DNA from: Dyella nitratireducens
GTDB lineage: Bacteria > Pseudomonadota > Gammaproteobacteria > Xanthomonadales > Rhodanobacteraceae
NCBI RefSeq assembly: GCF_014642835.1
Contig: NZ_BMJA01000001.1
Span: forward strand, 429,646 to 493,645
DNA: 64,000 nucleotides
Reading direction: 5' to 3'
Shown here: in pieces, positions 1 through 8,195 of the stretch
Position numbering within the stretch: position 1 is the stretch's first letter
Layout: each line of letters begins with the position of its first letter
Translations under genes and position numbers: made by a program
Notes under the pieces: generated by a model
Databases searched by the model: none
Told to the model about the DNA's origin: nothing
What the model saw: the letters and a program-made list of their open reading frames with translations, nothing else

Positions 1-138
1 AATCGCCAGCGAAAGCGCGTAGACGATGGCCCAATGTTTTTCGAACAAATGCGGACGGCGTTCGCCGGTCAGTGCGACACCGAATAGCAAGCCGAGCCAG
101 ATCAGCGCGGCAGTGGTGATCACGCCAATACTCAGCAT
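1..138 (-). CDS. Partial SLC5-fused (CbrA-like) sensor histidine kinase, N-terminus only
   Basis: A minus-strand reading frame starts at an ATG at 138 and runs off the left edge, giving 46 residues. They form a hydrophobic helix (residues about 4-23), a short charged loop (GERRPHLFEK) and the start of a second helix (IVYALSLAI). This pattern, especially the YALSLA start of helix 2, resembles the first helices of sodium-solute-symporter-like sensor kinases of the CbrA type, which sense nutrients at the inner membrane. No catalytic domain is in the window, so the family call is an inference from a short stretch. A GTAG repeat pair lies just upstream of the start, leaving little room for a promoter on this side. 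Confidence 0.5.
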   Translation of the reverse strand, partial: MLSIGVITTAALIWLGLLFGVALTGERRPHLFEKHWAIVYALSLAI

Positions 139-148
139 GCGATGCACC

Positions 149-221
149 GTAGGTTGGGGTGCAAACCCCAACATCGCCATGCTTGGTTTTGCGCCATGTT
201 GGGGTTTGCACCCCAACCTAC
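149..221. repeat. GTAG-type REP pair (BIME-like), copy 1
   Basis: Two 24-bp perfect inverted arms (outer ends GTAGG and CCTAC) flank a spacer of about 25 bp. Each arm itself contains the small palindrome GTTGGGG-TGCAAA-CCCCAAC. The GTAG head followed by a palindrome is the hallmark of REP elements mobilised by REP-associated tyrosine transposases. The arm overlaps the stop codon of the neighbouring depolymerase gene. Confidence 0.9.
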
Positions 222-1237
222 GGCAAACCCAGTGCCCTCACGGCATTGACCACCCACCGCGGCTGCACACCCTGCCGCGTGTCGTAGTTGCTGCCCGAAT
301 AACCCCACCAGTCCCAGCATGCCTGCGGATTCAACGGCGCGAAACTTGCCCGCGTCTGAGGATACAGGATGACCACGTCGTAGACGTCGGCCCAGCGATT
401 GAAGCCGGCATCCTTCACAAATGCCTGGCCCACTGCATCGGCGTTCTGCTTGCAGCCATGGAATGCCACCAGCAAACCGCAGCGCTTGCCGGCTGCGCAA
501 TCCGGCGGCACGTAGAGGTAGCCGGTGGAAGCCAGCAAAGCATCCGCTCCGCCCGGCTTCAGCGCATCCTGATCGAAGCGTTGCAAGTTGCCGCGTGCAT
601 CGGCCGCTACCGCATGCGGAGCGGGGCCAAACAGGTGTGTGAAGACCGCGCCTGCGGCATCGAAGCCACAATGGCCCAGGTAAGGCGAAACGGATTTGCT
701 GCAGTCGTCGCCCGTGGCCGCTATCGGCAGGTTATGCGCAAAAGCTCGCTGGCCGTCATCGTCCACCTGCAAGCCGGATAGCCCAGGCTCACTACGCAAG
801 GCTTCGTAAAAATGCGCACCCGCTTCCGCCACCATCGGTGCTACGACGGCATCTTGCGTGCCATGCAGCAGATAGACGCGGCCATGCGCGAGATTCTTCA
901 ATGGCCCGTTTTCGCCGCTCGCGGCACGCTGCTTTGCAGTTTTCACCAGCGCTGAAACATCCGGTGCCGGCTGGCCTTTCATGCATGTGCTCAACGCGGT
1001 TTGCAGCTTGCCTTCGGCGCAGCCGTAAGGGCCGCCGGCTACCAAGGCGGCGTTCGGAAACAGCTCGGGGTAAGCGATCTGCATCTGGGTGGCCATGTAA
1101 GCACCGGACGAAAGTCCGACCACTGCCGTCCGTGACGAGTCGAGTTTCAACTTGGGCAGCGGCTGCACAGCATCATCTGCATGTGCCGTCCCAGCCATCA
1201 ACATCAAACCCATGCATAACGTGCCAATCAAACGCAT
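218..1237 (-). CDS. Extracellular short-chain polyhydroxyalkanoate depolymerase (type 2 catalytic domain)
   Basis: A 339-residue secreted alpha/beta hydrolase. An N-terminal signal peptide (MRLIGTLCMGLMLMAGTAHA) is followed by a lipase box GLSSG whose Ser43 is the expected nucleophile. Downstream are the blocks LLHGTQDAVV, AFHGCKQNADAVG and the family-typical CWDWWGYSGSNYDTRQG near the C-terminus. Enzymes of this family hydrolyse polyhydroxybutyrate or its oligomers outside the cell. I place the start at the ATG at 1237 because AGGA lies 8 nt upstream; ATG 1246 (three residues longer) and TTG 1264 are alternatives. The TAG stop is provided by the GTAG repeat at 149-221. It lies next to a TonB receptor and a GntP permease, which fits uptake of the released hydroxy acids, though that link is inferred. 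Confidence 0.85.
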   Translation of the reverse strand: MRLIGTLCMGLMLMAGTAHADDAVQPLPKLKLDSSRTAVVGLSSGAYMATQMQIAYPELFPNAALVAGGPYGCAEGKLQTALSTCMKGQPAPDVSALVKTAKQRAASGENGPLKNLAHGRVYLLHGTQDAVVAPMVAEAGAHFYEALRSEPGLSGLQVDDDGQRAFAHNLPIAATGDDCSKSVSPYLGHCGFDAAGAVFTHLFGPAPHAVAADARGNLQRFDQDALKPGGADALLASTGYLYVPPDCAAGKRCGLLVAFHGCKQNADAVGQAFVKDAGFNRWADVYDVVILYPQTRASFAPLNPQACWDWWGYSGSNYDTRQGVQPRWVVNAVRALGLP

Positions 1238-1271
1238 GACTTTCATCCTAAAAAGGTAGTTCAAGCCTCAC

Positions 1272-1393
1272 CGTCATTCCGGCGAAAGCCGGAATCCAGT
1301 TTCAATAACCTGTGCGTAGCACACTCAACATAAAATCTGTTGTGTCCTTCGGACGCATATTCAAACTGGATTCCGGCTTTCGCCGGAATGACG
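1272..1393. repeat. CGTCATTCCGGCG palindromic repeat, copy 1
   Basis: Outer inverted arms of about 29 bp (CGTCATTCCGGCGAAAGCC / GGCTTTCGCCGGAATGACG) surround an inner imperfect stem related to GTGCGAAGCACAC. The element fills the gap between the depolymerase and the TonB receptor. The arm core resembles the small ATTCC...GGAAT repeats common in proteobacterial intergenic DNA. Confidence 0.85.
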
Positions 1394-1421
1394 GTGAGGC
1401 GGTAGCGTACATCTCAAAAAA

Positions 1422-3653
1422 TCAGAACGCGTACTTCGCCGACAACGTCACCATCCGCGGCGGCCCATAAAAGCCCGTTACGATGCCCAGCGCCGCAATG
1501 TTGTAGCCCGTGGTGCGATACGACTTGTTACCCAGATTCGTGCCCTGCAAACTGATCGACCACGGCTGATCGATCTGCCAGATCAAACCTGCGTTGAGCA
1601 ACCCGTACGAGCCCTGCTTGATCAGTGGCGACAAGGTCGTCTCCGGCCACACGGACGTCTGGTACTGGTAATTCAGGCGTGCATTCAAGTCGCCATACGC
1701 ACCCAACGGGAAACTACGCTGCAGGGTGAAGCCGCCCGACCACTTTGGTGCATTGGTGAAAAACTGCGTATTGGCGATGTTGACCCCGCCGCTAAGAAAC
1801 TCGGTGTACTTGGTGTGCAGATAGGAGAAGTTGCCGCTGAGCGTCCACGCCTGCGAGGGATACCAGGCGAACTCCTCTTCGAAGCCGTCGATATGGCCTC
1901 TGCCTGCATTGGTGAAGTCGCCGAAGAAACCCTGCGTGCCGTTCGGCAGCGTGTATGACGTAAACACGGAGAGCTGGATGTTCGAGTAGACGTTGTGGAA
2001 CACCGCCGAGTTCAGCATCAGCTTGTCATCGAAGAAACTCATCTTGCTACCCAGCTCGAACGACTGCACCTTCTCGTCCTGGATCGGGCGGCAGGATTCG
2101 GGGATCGCCGCACAGTTCGCGCGAATGTTGTAGCCGCCCGAGTGGAAACCTTCGCTGTAGCTGCCGTAAAGCTTGATCTGCTGGTTGACGGTGTAATCCA
2201 GCGATACCTTGGGCGACACATTGTGCGAAGTATGCGAACCGGTGAAGTCCGCCAGCACGCCAATCGGCACGCTAAAGGTGGCGTCGGAATATTCGTAGTT
2301 CTGGATGATTGCCGTCTTCTTCTCGTCCGTCGCGCGCACGCCAACGTCCAGACTCCACGATGGACTGATATCCCAGGTGAAATCGCCATAGGCCGCATAG
2401 CTGCGCGTCCCCATGCTGCCACCGGTGCTGCCGTACTCGGAGAAGCCCAGCAGGCTGTACGGCGGTGAGCCGAGGAAAATGTTGTGGATTTCGCCGGCAG
2501 CCGAGCCACTGAAGTAATACAGGCCCATCACGCCGTGCACCGCACCGCCGGAGTCGTAGTTCGCCTGGATTTCCTGACTGAATTGATGGTCTTTGTAAAT
2601 CGCGCCGACGTCAGCCACCGCCACCGGCAAGGTATCGAAATCGATGTTGCTGTCCGTCTTCGACGAGCGATAGGCGCTGATCGATTTCAACGTCCAGTCC
2701 GAGCTAACGATCCAGTTCAACGTCAGCGCTGCACCCTTCATCTTGGTCCAGTTGAGCTGCTGCATGCCGCTGCGCGTGTTGTAGTCGCTGGTCAGCGGCT
2801 GGTACTGCGGATAGAAAGAATTGGCCTCCAGCATCTTCGCGCCGCGCGGATTGGAATTGTCGTGCATGCCGTCAATTTCCAACTGCGCATTGAAATTCTG
2901 CGAAGGGAAGAAACCCAGCGTGCCGCGCGCCGCATTGGTGTTCTTGTTGCCGTTGCGGCTGCCGGTAAGGATGTCGCTGCCGAAACCGTTGTTGTGTTCG
3001 CTAGCTACGGCAACACGCCCGCGCCACACACCATCAGCCGAAGCACCACCTAGCGCCGCCTTTACGTCCTTCTCGCCATGCGTACCGGTGGTCACTTCCA
3101 CCGAACCTTCGGTCTTGGTCGGCAGCGGCTTGGAGACGTATTTGATGGCACCACCGATGGTGTTCTTGCCATACAGCGTGCCCTGCGGACCACGCAGCAC
3201 TTCGATGCGGTCCACGTCGAACACATCCAGCAGCGTGCCTTGCGGGCGTGCCATGTAGACGTCGTCGAGATAAATGCCGACGGCAGGATCGAAGCCCCAG
3301 GTGGGATCGGCCTGGCCCAGGCCACGGATATATGCCGTGAGCGTGGTGTTGGAGCCACGCGCGGCATAGATCTGCAGGTTCGGCACCTTGCCTTGCAGAT
3401 CACTCAGGTCTTGTACGTTCTGGTTGTAGAGCGATTGCGCCGTGAACGCACTGACCGCAATCGGCACGTCCTGCAGGGTTTCTTCGCGTTTGCGCGCGGT
3501 GACGGTGATCTGGTCGAGCTTCTTGGGGCTGCTGCCCTGGCTCGTCTGGGTGGCGCCGGACGTATTGGTGTTGCCCGCGGTTTGCTGCGCGTACAGCGGT
3601 GCGGCGCAGGCCAAACTCAAACCAATGGCCAGACTCAAATGGCTACGCTTCAT
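1422..3653 (-). CDS. TonB-dependent outer-membrane receptor
   Basis: A 743-residue protein with a signal peptide (MKRSHLSLAIGLSLACAAPLYAQQ), a Gly/Ser/Thr-rich linker, a TonB-box region (KKLDQITVTARKREE), a plug domain with VPIAVSAF, YIRGLG, GIYLDDVYM and VEVLRGPQGTLYGKNTIGGAI-like signatures, and a long beta-barrel ending in an aromatic residue (KYAF). The start is the ATG at 3653, with GGGAGA just upstream; the open frame extends further 5' without support. Such receptors import iron complexes or larger nutrients using TonB energy. The substrate cannot be read from sequence; adjacency to the depolymerase and the GntP permease suggests polymer-derived oligomers or hydroxy acids. The 389-bp gap to the next gene holds one palindromic repeat and nothing else recognisable. 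Confidence 0.9.
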   Translation of the reverse strand: MKRSHLSLAIGLSLACAAPLYAQQTAGNTNTSGATQTSQGSSPKKLDQITVTARKREETLQDVPIAVSAFTAQSLYNQNVQDLSDLQGKVPNLQIYAARGSNTTLTAYIRGLGQADPTWGFDPAVGIYLDDVYMARPQGTLLDVFDVDRIEVLRGPQGTLYGKNTIGGAIKYVSKPLPTKTEGSVEVTTGTHGEKDVKAALGGASADGVWRGRVAVASEHNNGFGSDILTGSRNGNKNTNAARGTLGFFPSQNFNAQLEIDGMHDNSNPRGAKMLEANSFYPQYQPLTSDYNTRSGMQQLNWTKMKGAALTLNWIVSSDWTLKSISAYRSSKTDSNIDFDTLPVAVADVGAIYKDHQFSQEIQANYDSGGAVHGVMGLYYFSGSAAGEIHNIFLGSPPYSLLGFSEYGSTGGSMGTRSYAAYGDFTWDISPSWSLDVGVRATDEKKTAIIQNYEYSDATFSVPIGVLADFTGSHTSHNVSPKVSLDYTVNQQIKLYGSYSEGFHSGGYNIRANCAAIPESCRPIQDEKVQSFELGSKMSFFDDKLMLNSAVFHNVYSNIQLSVFTSYTLPNGTQGFFGDFTNAGRGHIDGFEEEFAWYPSQAWTLSGNFSYLHTKYTEFLSGGVNIANTQFFTNAPKWSGGFTLQRSFPLGAYGDLNARLNYQYQTSVWPETTLSPLIKQGSYGLLNAGLIWQIDQPWSISLQGTNLGNKSYRTTGYNIAALGIVTGFYGPPRMVTLSAKYAF

Positions 3654-3835
3654 GTCTCCCCTCGCATTGACGTGCATCCACCCACGGATGCCCATGCTGC
3701 GCAGCTTAGGCAAGGGGTGGATGGGTGGCACTTGTACCTTCGTACAGTGCCGTTGTGTGCAGGCCTACCGGGATACTCGTCGCACTCCTAATTTCCTGGG
3801 AGAGAGGTATCTGCACACTTGAGGCCATGCCTTGC

Positions 3836-3954
3836 CGTCATTCCGGCGAACGCCGGAATCCAGTCAAACATGCTGTGCGAAGCACACGACATAAAGGTTC
3901 TGAGTGCTTCGCACGACGTATTGAAACTGGATTCCGGCCTTCGCCGGAATGACG
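3836..3954. repeat. CGTCATTCCGGCG palindromic repeat, copy 2
   Basis: A complete element: outer arms of about 29 bp and an inner stem GTGCGAAGCAC / GTGCTTCGCAC around a short spacer. It occupies the intergenic region between two divergently oriented genes, which it does not interrupt. Confidence 0.88.
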
Positions 3955-4042
3955 CTGAGGCATGGCGGGGTTACACCTGCAAGATGCAGATGGCATGGAG
4001 TGATGCGTTGCGTCACTGAGTAGATCAAAAAGGAATAACGGA

Positions 4043-5440
4043 ATGGCTTTTCTCATCGTGCTGGCAGCACTGTGCTTTTTGATGCTGGCAGCGTATCGCG
4101 GCTACAGCGTGATCCTGTTTGCACCGATCGCCGCACTCGGCGCTGTGCTGCTCACCGATCCGTCGCTGGTCGCACCGATGTTCACCGGCCTGTTCATGGA
4201 AAAAATGGTGGGCTTTCTCAAGCTCTACTTTCCCGTGTTCATGCTCGGCGCGGTGTTCGGCAAGGTGATCGAGCTGTCCGGTTTTTCCAAGGCCATCGTC
4301 GCCTCCACCATCGGCCTGGTCGGCCGCAGCCGCGCGATGCTTTCCATCGTGCTGGTATGTGCCCTGCTCACCTATGGCGGTGTATCGCTGTTCGTGGTGG
4401 TGTTCGCGGTGTATCCGTTTGCGGTGGAGCTGTTTCGCGAATCGAATATTCCCAAGCGCCTGATTCCCGGAACGATCGCGCTGGGTGCCTTCACCTTCAC
4501 CATGGATTCGCTGCCTGGTACGCCGCAGATCCAGAACATCATTCCCACCGCCTTCTTCGGTACCACAGCGTGGGCAGCGCCATGGCTGGGCAGTTTGGGC
4601 GCGTTGTTCATCCTCGTCGTCGGCATGCTTTATCTGGAATCACGCCGCCGCAAAGCCGCGGCGGCCGGCGAAGGTTATGGCGACAACCTGATCAATGAAC
4701 CCGCACCGTTCGATGGCAGCAAACTGGCGCATCCGTTGATCGCCTTGCTGCCGCTGGTGCTGGTGGGCGTTGCCAATCTGGTCTTCACGCATGTGATCCC
4801 GCGCCTCTACGGCCACACGCAATCGTTCGTGCCGGCAGTGATCGGCAATCCGCCGCCCGTGGTGCAAGAAGTCTCGAAGATCGCCGCCATCTGGGCCGTC
4901 GAAGGTGCGTTGCTGCTGGGCATCCTGTGCGTCTTGTTGTTTGCCTGGCGTCCCGTCACCAGACACTTCGCCGAAGGCAGCAAAGCGGCTGTGAGCGGTG
5001 CGCTGCTGGCATCGATGAACACGGCTTCCGAATACGGCTTCGGCGCCGTGATCGCCGCCCTGCCCGGTTTCCGTGTGGTAGCCGACGCCCTGCGCGCCGT
5101 ACCCAACCCGCTGGTCAACGAAGCCGTTTCGGTAACCTCGTTGGCCGGCATCACCGGCTCCGCCTCCGGCGGCATGAGCATCGCCCTGGCCGCGATGGCC
5201 GATACCTTCGTGCAAAACGCCAAAGCGGCAGGCATTCCGATGGACGTACTGCATCGCGTGGCCGCGATGGCGTCCGGCGGCATGGATACGCTGCCGCACA
5301 ATGGTGCGGTGATCACCTTGTTGGCCGTCACAGGACTGACACACCGCCAGTCGTATCGCGATGTGTTTGCCGTCACGCTGATCAAGACGGCGGCGGTGTT
5401 CGTGGTGATCGGGTGGTTCTATCTCACCGGATGGGTTTGA
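4043..5440 (+). CDS. GntP-family permease (gluconate / hydroxy-acid : H+ symporter)
   Basis: A 465-residue, very hydrophobic protein with about 12 predicted membrane segments. GntP-family hallmarks are GGVSLFVVVFAVYPFA, FTMDSLPGTPQIQNIIPT and the C-terminal TSLAGITGSASGGMSIAL and SGGMDTLPHNGAVITLL blocks. Family members carry gluconate, related sugar acids or D-3-hydroxybutyrate across the inner membrane with protons. AAAAAGGAATAACGG precedes the ATG. Given the neighbouring polyhydroxyalkanoate depolymerase, hydroxybutyrate is an attractive substrate, but gluconate is equally possible from sequence alone. Confidence 0.85.
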   Translation: MAFLIVLAALCFLMLAAYRGYSVILFAPIAALGAVLLTDPSLVAPMFTGLFMEKMVGFLKLYFPVFMLGAVFGKVIELSGFSKAIVASTIGLVGRSRAMLSIVLVCALLTYGGVSLFVVVFAVYPFAVELFRESNIPKRLIPGTIALGAFTFTMDSLPGTPQIQNIIPTAFFGTTAWAAPWLGSLGALFILVVGMLYLESRRRKAAAAGEGYGDNLINEPAPFDGSKLAHPLIALLPLVLVGVANLVFTHVIPRLYGHTQSFVPAVIGNPPPVVQEVSKIAAIWAVEGALLLGILCVLLFAWRPVTRHFAEGSKAAVSGALLASMNTASEYGFGAVIAALPGFRVVADALRAVPNPLVNEAVSVTSLAGITGSASGGMSIALAAMADTFVQNAKAAGIPMDVLHRVAAMASGGMDTLPHNGAVITLLAVTGLTHRQSYRDVFAVTLIKTAAVFVVIGWFYLTGWV

Positions 5441-5533
5441 ACACCGCACAACGGCGCGCACGTCCGCCTGCGCGCTTGCCAATGTCATGAACGCCGGGCA
5501 AGCTTGCGCGCCTTTCAGCACGCGGAGCCGCCC

Positions 5534-5812
5534 ATGTCCAAGCAAACGAACATCCTGCAAATCCTTCCCGGCAACGGTTGGGTTGCCGTCTACGACGAAA
5601 GCGGCGAAGAAAGCGCCGCTCCTCTGGTCTGCTTCGCCCTGGTGGAAACCCTCGACAACGGCAACAAGACCCAGGACGTCCGCCCGATGTGTGCCGACGG
5701 CAAGCGCATCGTCTTCGCTGACGACGCCGCCAACTTCGTGCGCGTCGAAGAGCTGGCGGAGTTCGAGGAAGGCGAAGAGGACGAGGAAGAAGAGGAAGAC
5801 GCCGAGGCCTGA
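5534..5812 (+). CDS. Small acidic protein of unknown function
   Basis: A 92-residue protein starting MSKQTNILQILP. The first 75 residues look like a small beta-rich fold (VAVYDESGEE, PLVCFALVET, RIVFADDAANFVRVEEL) and the tail is a run of Glu/Asp. I do not recognise the family. It lies between the GntP gene and bipA on the same strand and codes with the GC-rich third positions of its neighbours, so it is probably real. The ATG at 5534 is preferred over an in-frame ATG at 5504 because the conserved-looking part begins there. Confidence 0.6.
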   Translation: MSKQTNILQILPGNGWVAVYDESGEESAAPLVCFALVETLDNGNKTQDVRPMCADGKRIVFADDAANFVRVEELAEFEEGEEDEEEEEDAEA

Positions 5813-5847
5813 TCGGCATCGCCCAACTCCAATATGGAAACAAACGA

Positions 5848-5871
5848 GTTAGCGGCGCATACGCCGCTAAC
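5848..5871. terminator. Perfect 9-bp hairpin after the small acidic gene
   Basis: GTTAGCGGC-GCATAC-GCCGCTAAC forms a perfect 9-bp stem 35 nt past the stop codon. There is no T run, so it could be a weak or Rho-assisted terminator or simply an RNA-stabilising hairpin. Confidence 0.4.
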
Positions 5872-5993
5872 CGGTCGCACAGGACGCGCACCTGCTCTTC
5901 CCGGCCCCCATCGGGTGCTGTGAAGTGTCGGAGGACAAGGCGCCCCGCCAGGGGGCATGGGCACGGATACCCGTGCTCCACGCAAGATTCAAA

Positions 5994-6020
5994 ATGGATT
6001 CCGGCCTTCGCCGGAATGAC
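5994..6020. repeat. Half copy of the CGTCATTCCGGCG repeat
   Basis: Only the right arm (ATGGATTCCGGCCTTCGCC then GGAATGAC) is present. A separate hairpin GCACGG-ATAC-CCGTGC lies just upstream. The 385-bp gap between the acidic gene and bipA otherwise holds only the bipA promoter region. Confidence 0.7.
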
Positions 6021-6128
6021 AACAAGGTGATGGCAAACATCACTTCGAGATTGCCCCTCACCCCCACCCCTTTCTCCTGGAAAGGAGAGGGCGTTCAAGG
6101 GACGCAAGCAACCTGTCACATAACCCCG

Positions 6129-6134
6129 TATAAT
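6129..6134 (+). promoter_or_regulatory. Candidate -10 box for bipA
   Basis: A perfect TATAAT lies 64 nt before the bipA start. No good TTGACA match is seen at 16-18 nt upstream, so the -35 box would be weak or the promoter activator-dependent. Confidence 0.4.
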
Positions 6135-6197
6135 CCACGGGTTAACCCTGACCAAAATCTGCGCGGCGGCCTTACAGCCCGCCCAAGCCCGGCACTC

Positions 6198-8030
6198 ATG
6201 TCCATCGAAAATCTGCGCAATATCGCCATCGTCGCCCACGTCGACCACGGCAAAACCACCCTCGTCGACCAGCTGCTGAAGCAGTCGGGCACCCTGTCCG
6301 AACGCACGGTGCTGGCCGAACGCGTGATGGACAGCAACGACCAGGAAAAGGAACGCGGCATCACCATCCTGGCCAAGAACACCGCCATCACCTGGCGTGA
6401 AAACCGCATCAACATCGTCGACACCCCAGGCCACGCCGATTTCGGCGGCGAGGTGGAGCGCGTGCTGTCGATGGTGGACACCGTGCTAATCCTGGTCGAC
6501 GCGATGGACGGCCCGATGCCGCAGACCCGCTTCGTGACGCAGAAGGCGTTCGCGATGGGCTTCAAGCCGATCGTGGTGGTCAACAAGATCGACCGTCCCG
6601 GCGCCCGTCCGGAGTGGGTGGTCGAGCAGGTGTGGGATCTTTTCGACCGCCTCGGCGCCACGCCGGAGCAGATGGAATTCCCGATCGTCTACGCCTCGGC
6701 GCTGAACGGCTACGCCTCGCTCGACCAGGACGCCCGCGAAGGCGACATGACGCCGCTGTACCAGGCCATCATGGACCACGCGCCGAAGCCGGAAGTGGAT
6801 CCGGAAGGTCCGTTCCAGATGCGCATCAGCCAGTTGGACTACAACAACTTCGTCGGCGTCATCGGCATCGGCCGCATCCAGCGCGGCACGCTGAAGAAGA
6901 ACATGCCGGTCGCCGTGATCGATCGCGAAGGCAAGAAGCGCCAGGGCAAGGTATTGCAGGTGCTCGGCTTCCTGGGCCTGGAGCGCATCGAGCAGGATTC
7001 TGCGGAAGCGGGCGACATCGTCGCCATCTCCGGTATCCAGGAACTCACCATTTCCGACACCGTCTGCGCGCTGGACAAGCCGGAAGCGCTGCCGGCCCTG
7101 ACCGTCGACGAACCGACGATCAGCATGACCTTCCAGGTGAACAACTCGCCGTTCGCCGGCAACAAGGATCTCTCCGGCGGCAAGTTCCTCACCAGCCGCC
7201 AGCTCAAGGATCGTCTGGAGCGCGAGCAGGTGCACAACGTGGCGCTGCGCGTCGAGCAGGGTTCCGATGCTGACAAGTTCCTGGTCTCCGGCCGCGGCGA
7301 ACTGCATCTGTCGGTGCTGATCGAGAACATGCGCCGTGAAGGCTATGAGCTCGCCGTATCGCGCCCCGAAGTGATCATCAAGGACATCGATGGCCAGAAG
7401 ATGGAGCCGATCGAGCAGTTGGTGGTCGACGTGGAAGAAAACCACCAGGGCCCGGTGATGGAACGCCTGGGCGTGCGCAAGGGCCAGCTGAAGAACATGG
7501 AGCCGGACGGCAAGGGTCGCGTGCGCCTGGAGTACATGATCCCGGCGCGTGGCCTGATTGGTTTCCAGAACCAGTTCAAGACCCTCACCCAGGGTTCGGG
7601 CCTGCTGTTCCACGTGTTCGACCATTACGGTCCGAAGGAAGAAGGCCAGATCGCCAAGCGCCTCAACGGCGTGATGATCGCCAACGCCGGCGGCACCACC
7701 CCGGCTTACTCGCTCGGCCCGCTGCAGGAACGCGGCAAGCTGTTCGCTGCCGAAGGCGACAATGTGTATGAAGGCCAGCTGGTCGGCATCCACGCCAAGG
7801 ACAACGACCTTACCGTCAACGCCATCAAGCCCAAGCCGCTGACCAATATGCGCGCCTCGGGCAAGGACGATGCAATCCAGCTGACCCCGGCGACCAAGTT
7901 CTCGCTGGAGCAGGCGCTGGATTTCATCGACGATGACGAGCTGGTCGAAGTCACGCCGAAGGAAATCCGTCTGCGCAAGAAGCACCTGACTGAGAACGAT
8001 CGCAAGAAGGCTTCGCGTGGCGCTGGTTGA
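6198..8030 (+). CDS. bipA: Ribosome-binding translational GTPase BipA/TypA
   Basis: A 610-residue GTPase, the usual length for the family. It starts MSIENLRNIAIVAHVDHGKT, which contains the P-loop. G3 is DTPGHADFGGEV, G4 NKID and G5 YASAL, followed by EF-G-like domain II and the BipA-specific C-terminal domain (PARGLIGFQNQFKTLTQGSG, GTTPAYSLGPLQERG). BipA binds the 70S ribosome near the factor site and supports 50S assembly and growth under stress or cold. The open frame extends 91 codons upstream through repeat DNA, but the start at 6198 matches the conserved N-terminus. It is followed by a clear intrinsic terminator, so it is probably monocistronic. Confidence 0.97.
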   Translation: MSIENLRNIAIVAHVDHGKTTLVDQLLKQSGTLSERTVLAERVMDSNDQEKERGITILAKNTAITWRENRINIVDTPGHADFGGEVERVLSMVDTVLILVDAMDGPMPQTRFVTQKAFAMGFKPIVVVNKIDRPGARPEWVVEQVWDLFDRLGATPEQMEFPIVYASALNGYASLDQDAREGDMTPLYQAIMDHAPKPEVDPEGPFQMRISQLDYNNFVGVIGIGRIQRGTLKKNMPVAVIDREGKKRQGKVLQVLGFLGLERIEQDSAEAGDIVAISGIQELTISDTVCALDKPEALPALTVDEPTISMTFQVNNSPFAGNKDLSGGKFLTSRQLKDRLEREQVHNVALRVEQGSDADKFLVSGRGELHLSVLIENMRREGYELAVSRPEVIIKDIDGQKMEPIEQLVVDVEENHQGPVMERLGVRKGQLKNMEPDGKGRVRLEYMIPARGLIGFQNQFKTLTQGSGLLFHVFDHYGPKEEGQIAKRLNGVMIANAGGTTPAYSLGPLQERGKLFAAEGDNVYEGQLVGIHAKDNDLTVNAIKPKPLTNMRASGKDDAIQLTPATKFSLEQALDFIDDDELVEVTPKEIRLRKKHLTENDRKKASRGAG

Positions 8031-8052
8031 TTAGCGTTTACGCGCTGACATG

Positions 8053-8079
8053 AAAGGCCGCCGCCGGGCGGCCTTTTTA
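8053..8079 (+). terminator. Intrinsic terminator of bipA
   Basis: AAAGGCCGCC-GCC-GGGCGGCCTTTTT forms a GC-rich stem followed by a T run, 23 nt after the bipA stop codon. Confidence 0.9.
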
Positions 8080-8104
8080 TTGGCCACACGATATGCCGGC
8101 ATTC

Positions 8105-8178
8105 GTAGGTTGGGGTGCAAACCCCAACATCGTCATGTAACCATGCACAGCCATGTTGGGGTTTGCACCCCAACCTAC
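8105..8178. repeat. GTAG-type REP pair, copy 2
   Basis: Same 24-bp perfect arms as the copy at 149-221, with a different 26-bp spacer. It sits between the bipA terminator and the porin start, so any porin promoter lies inside or very close to it. Confidence 0.9.
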
Positions 8179-8195
8179 ACCTAACATCCGCGCTC

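Noticed and set aside
4640..5560. 306-codon antisense frame over the GntP permease gene
   Set aside because: His/Gln/Gly-rich composition typical of a shadow frame; the permease has complete family motifs.
6486..7985. 499-codon open frame antisense to bipA
   Set aside because: The plus-strand BipA sequence is unambiguous; the antisense product has no recognisable features.
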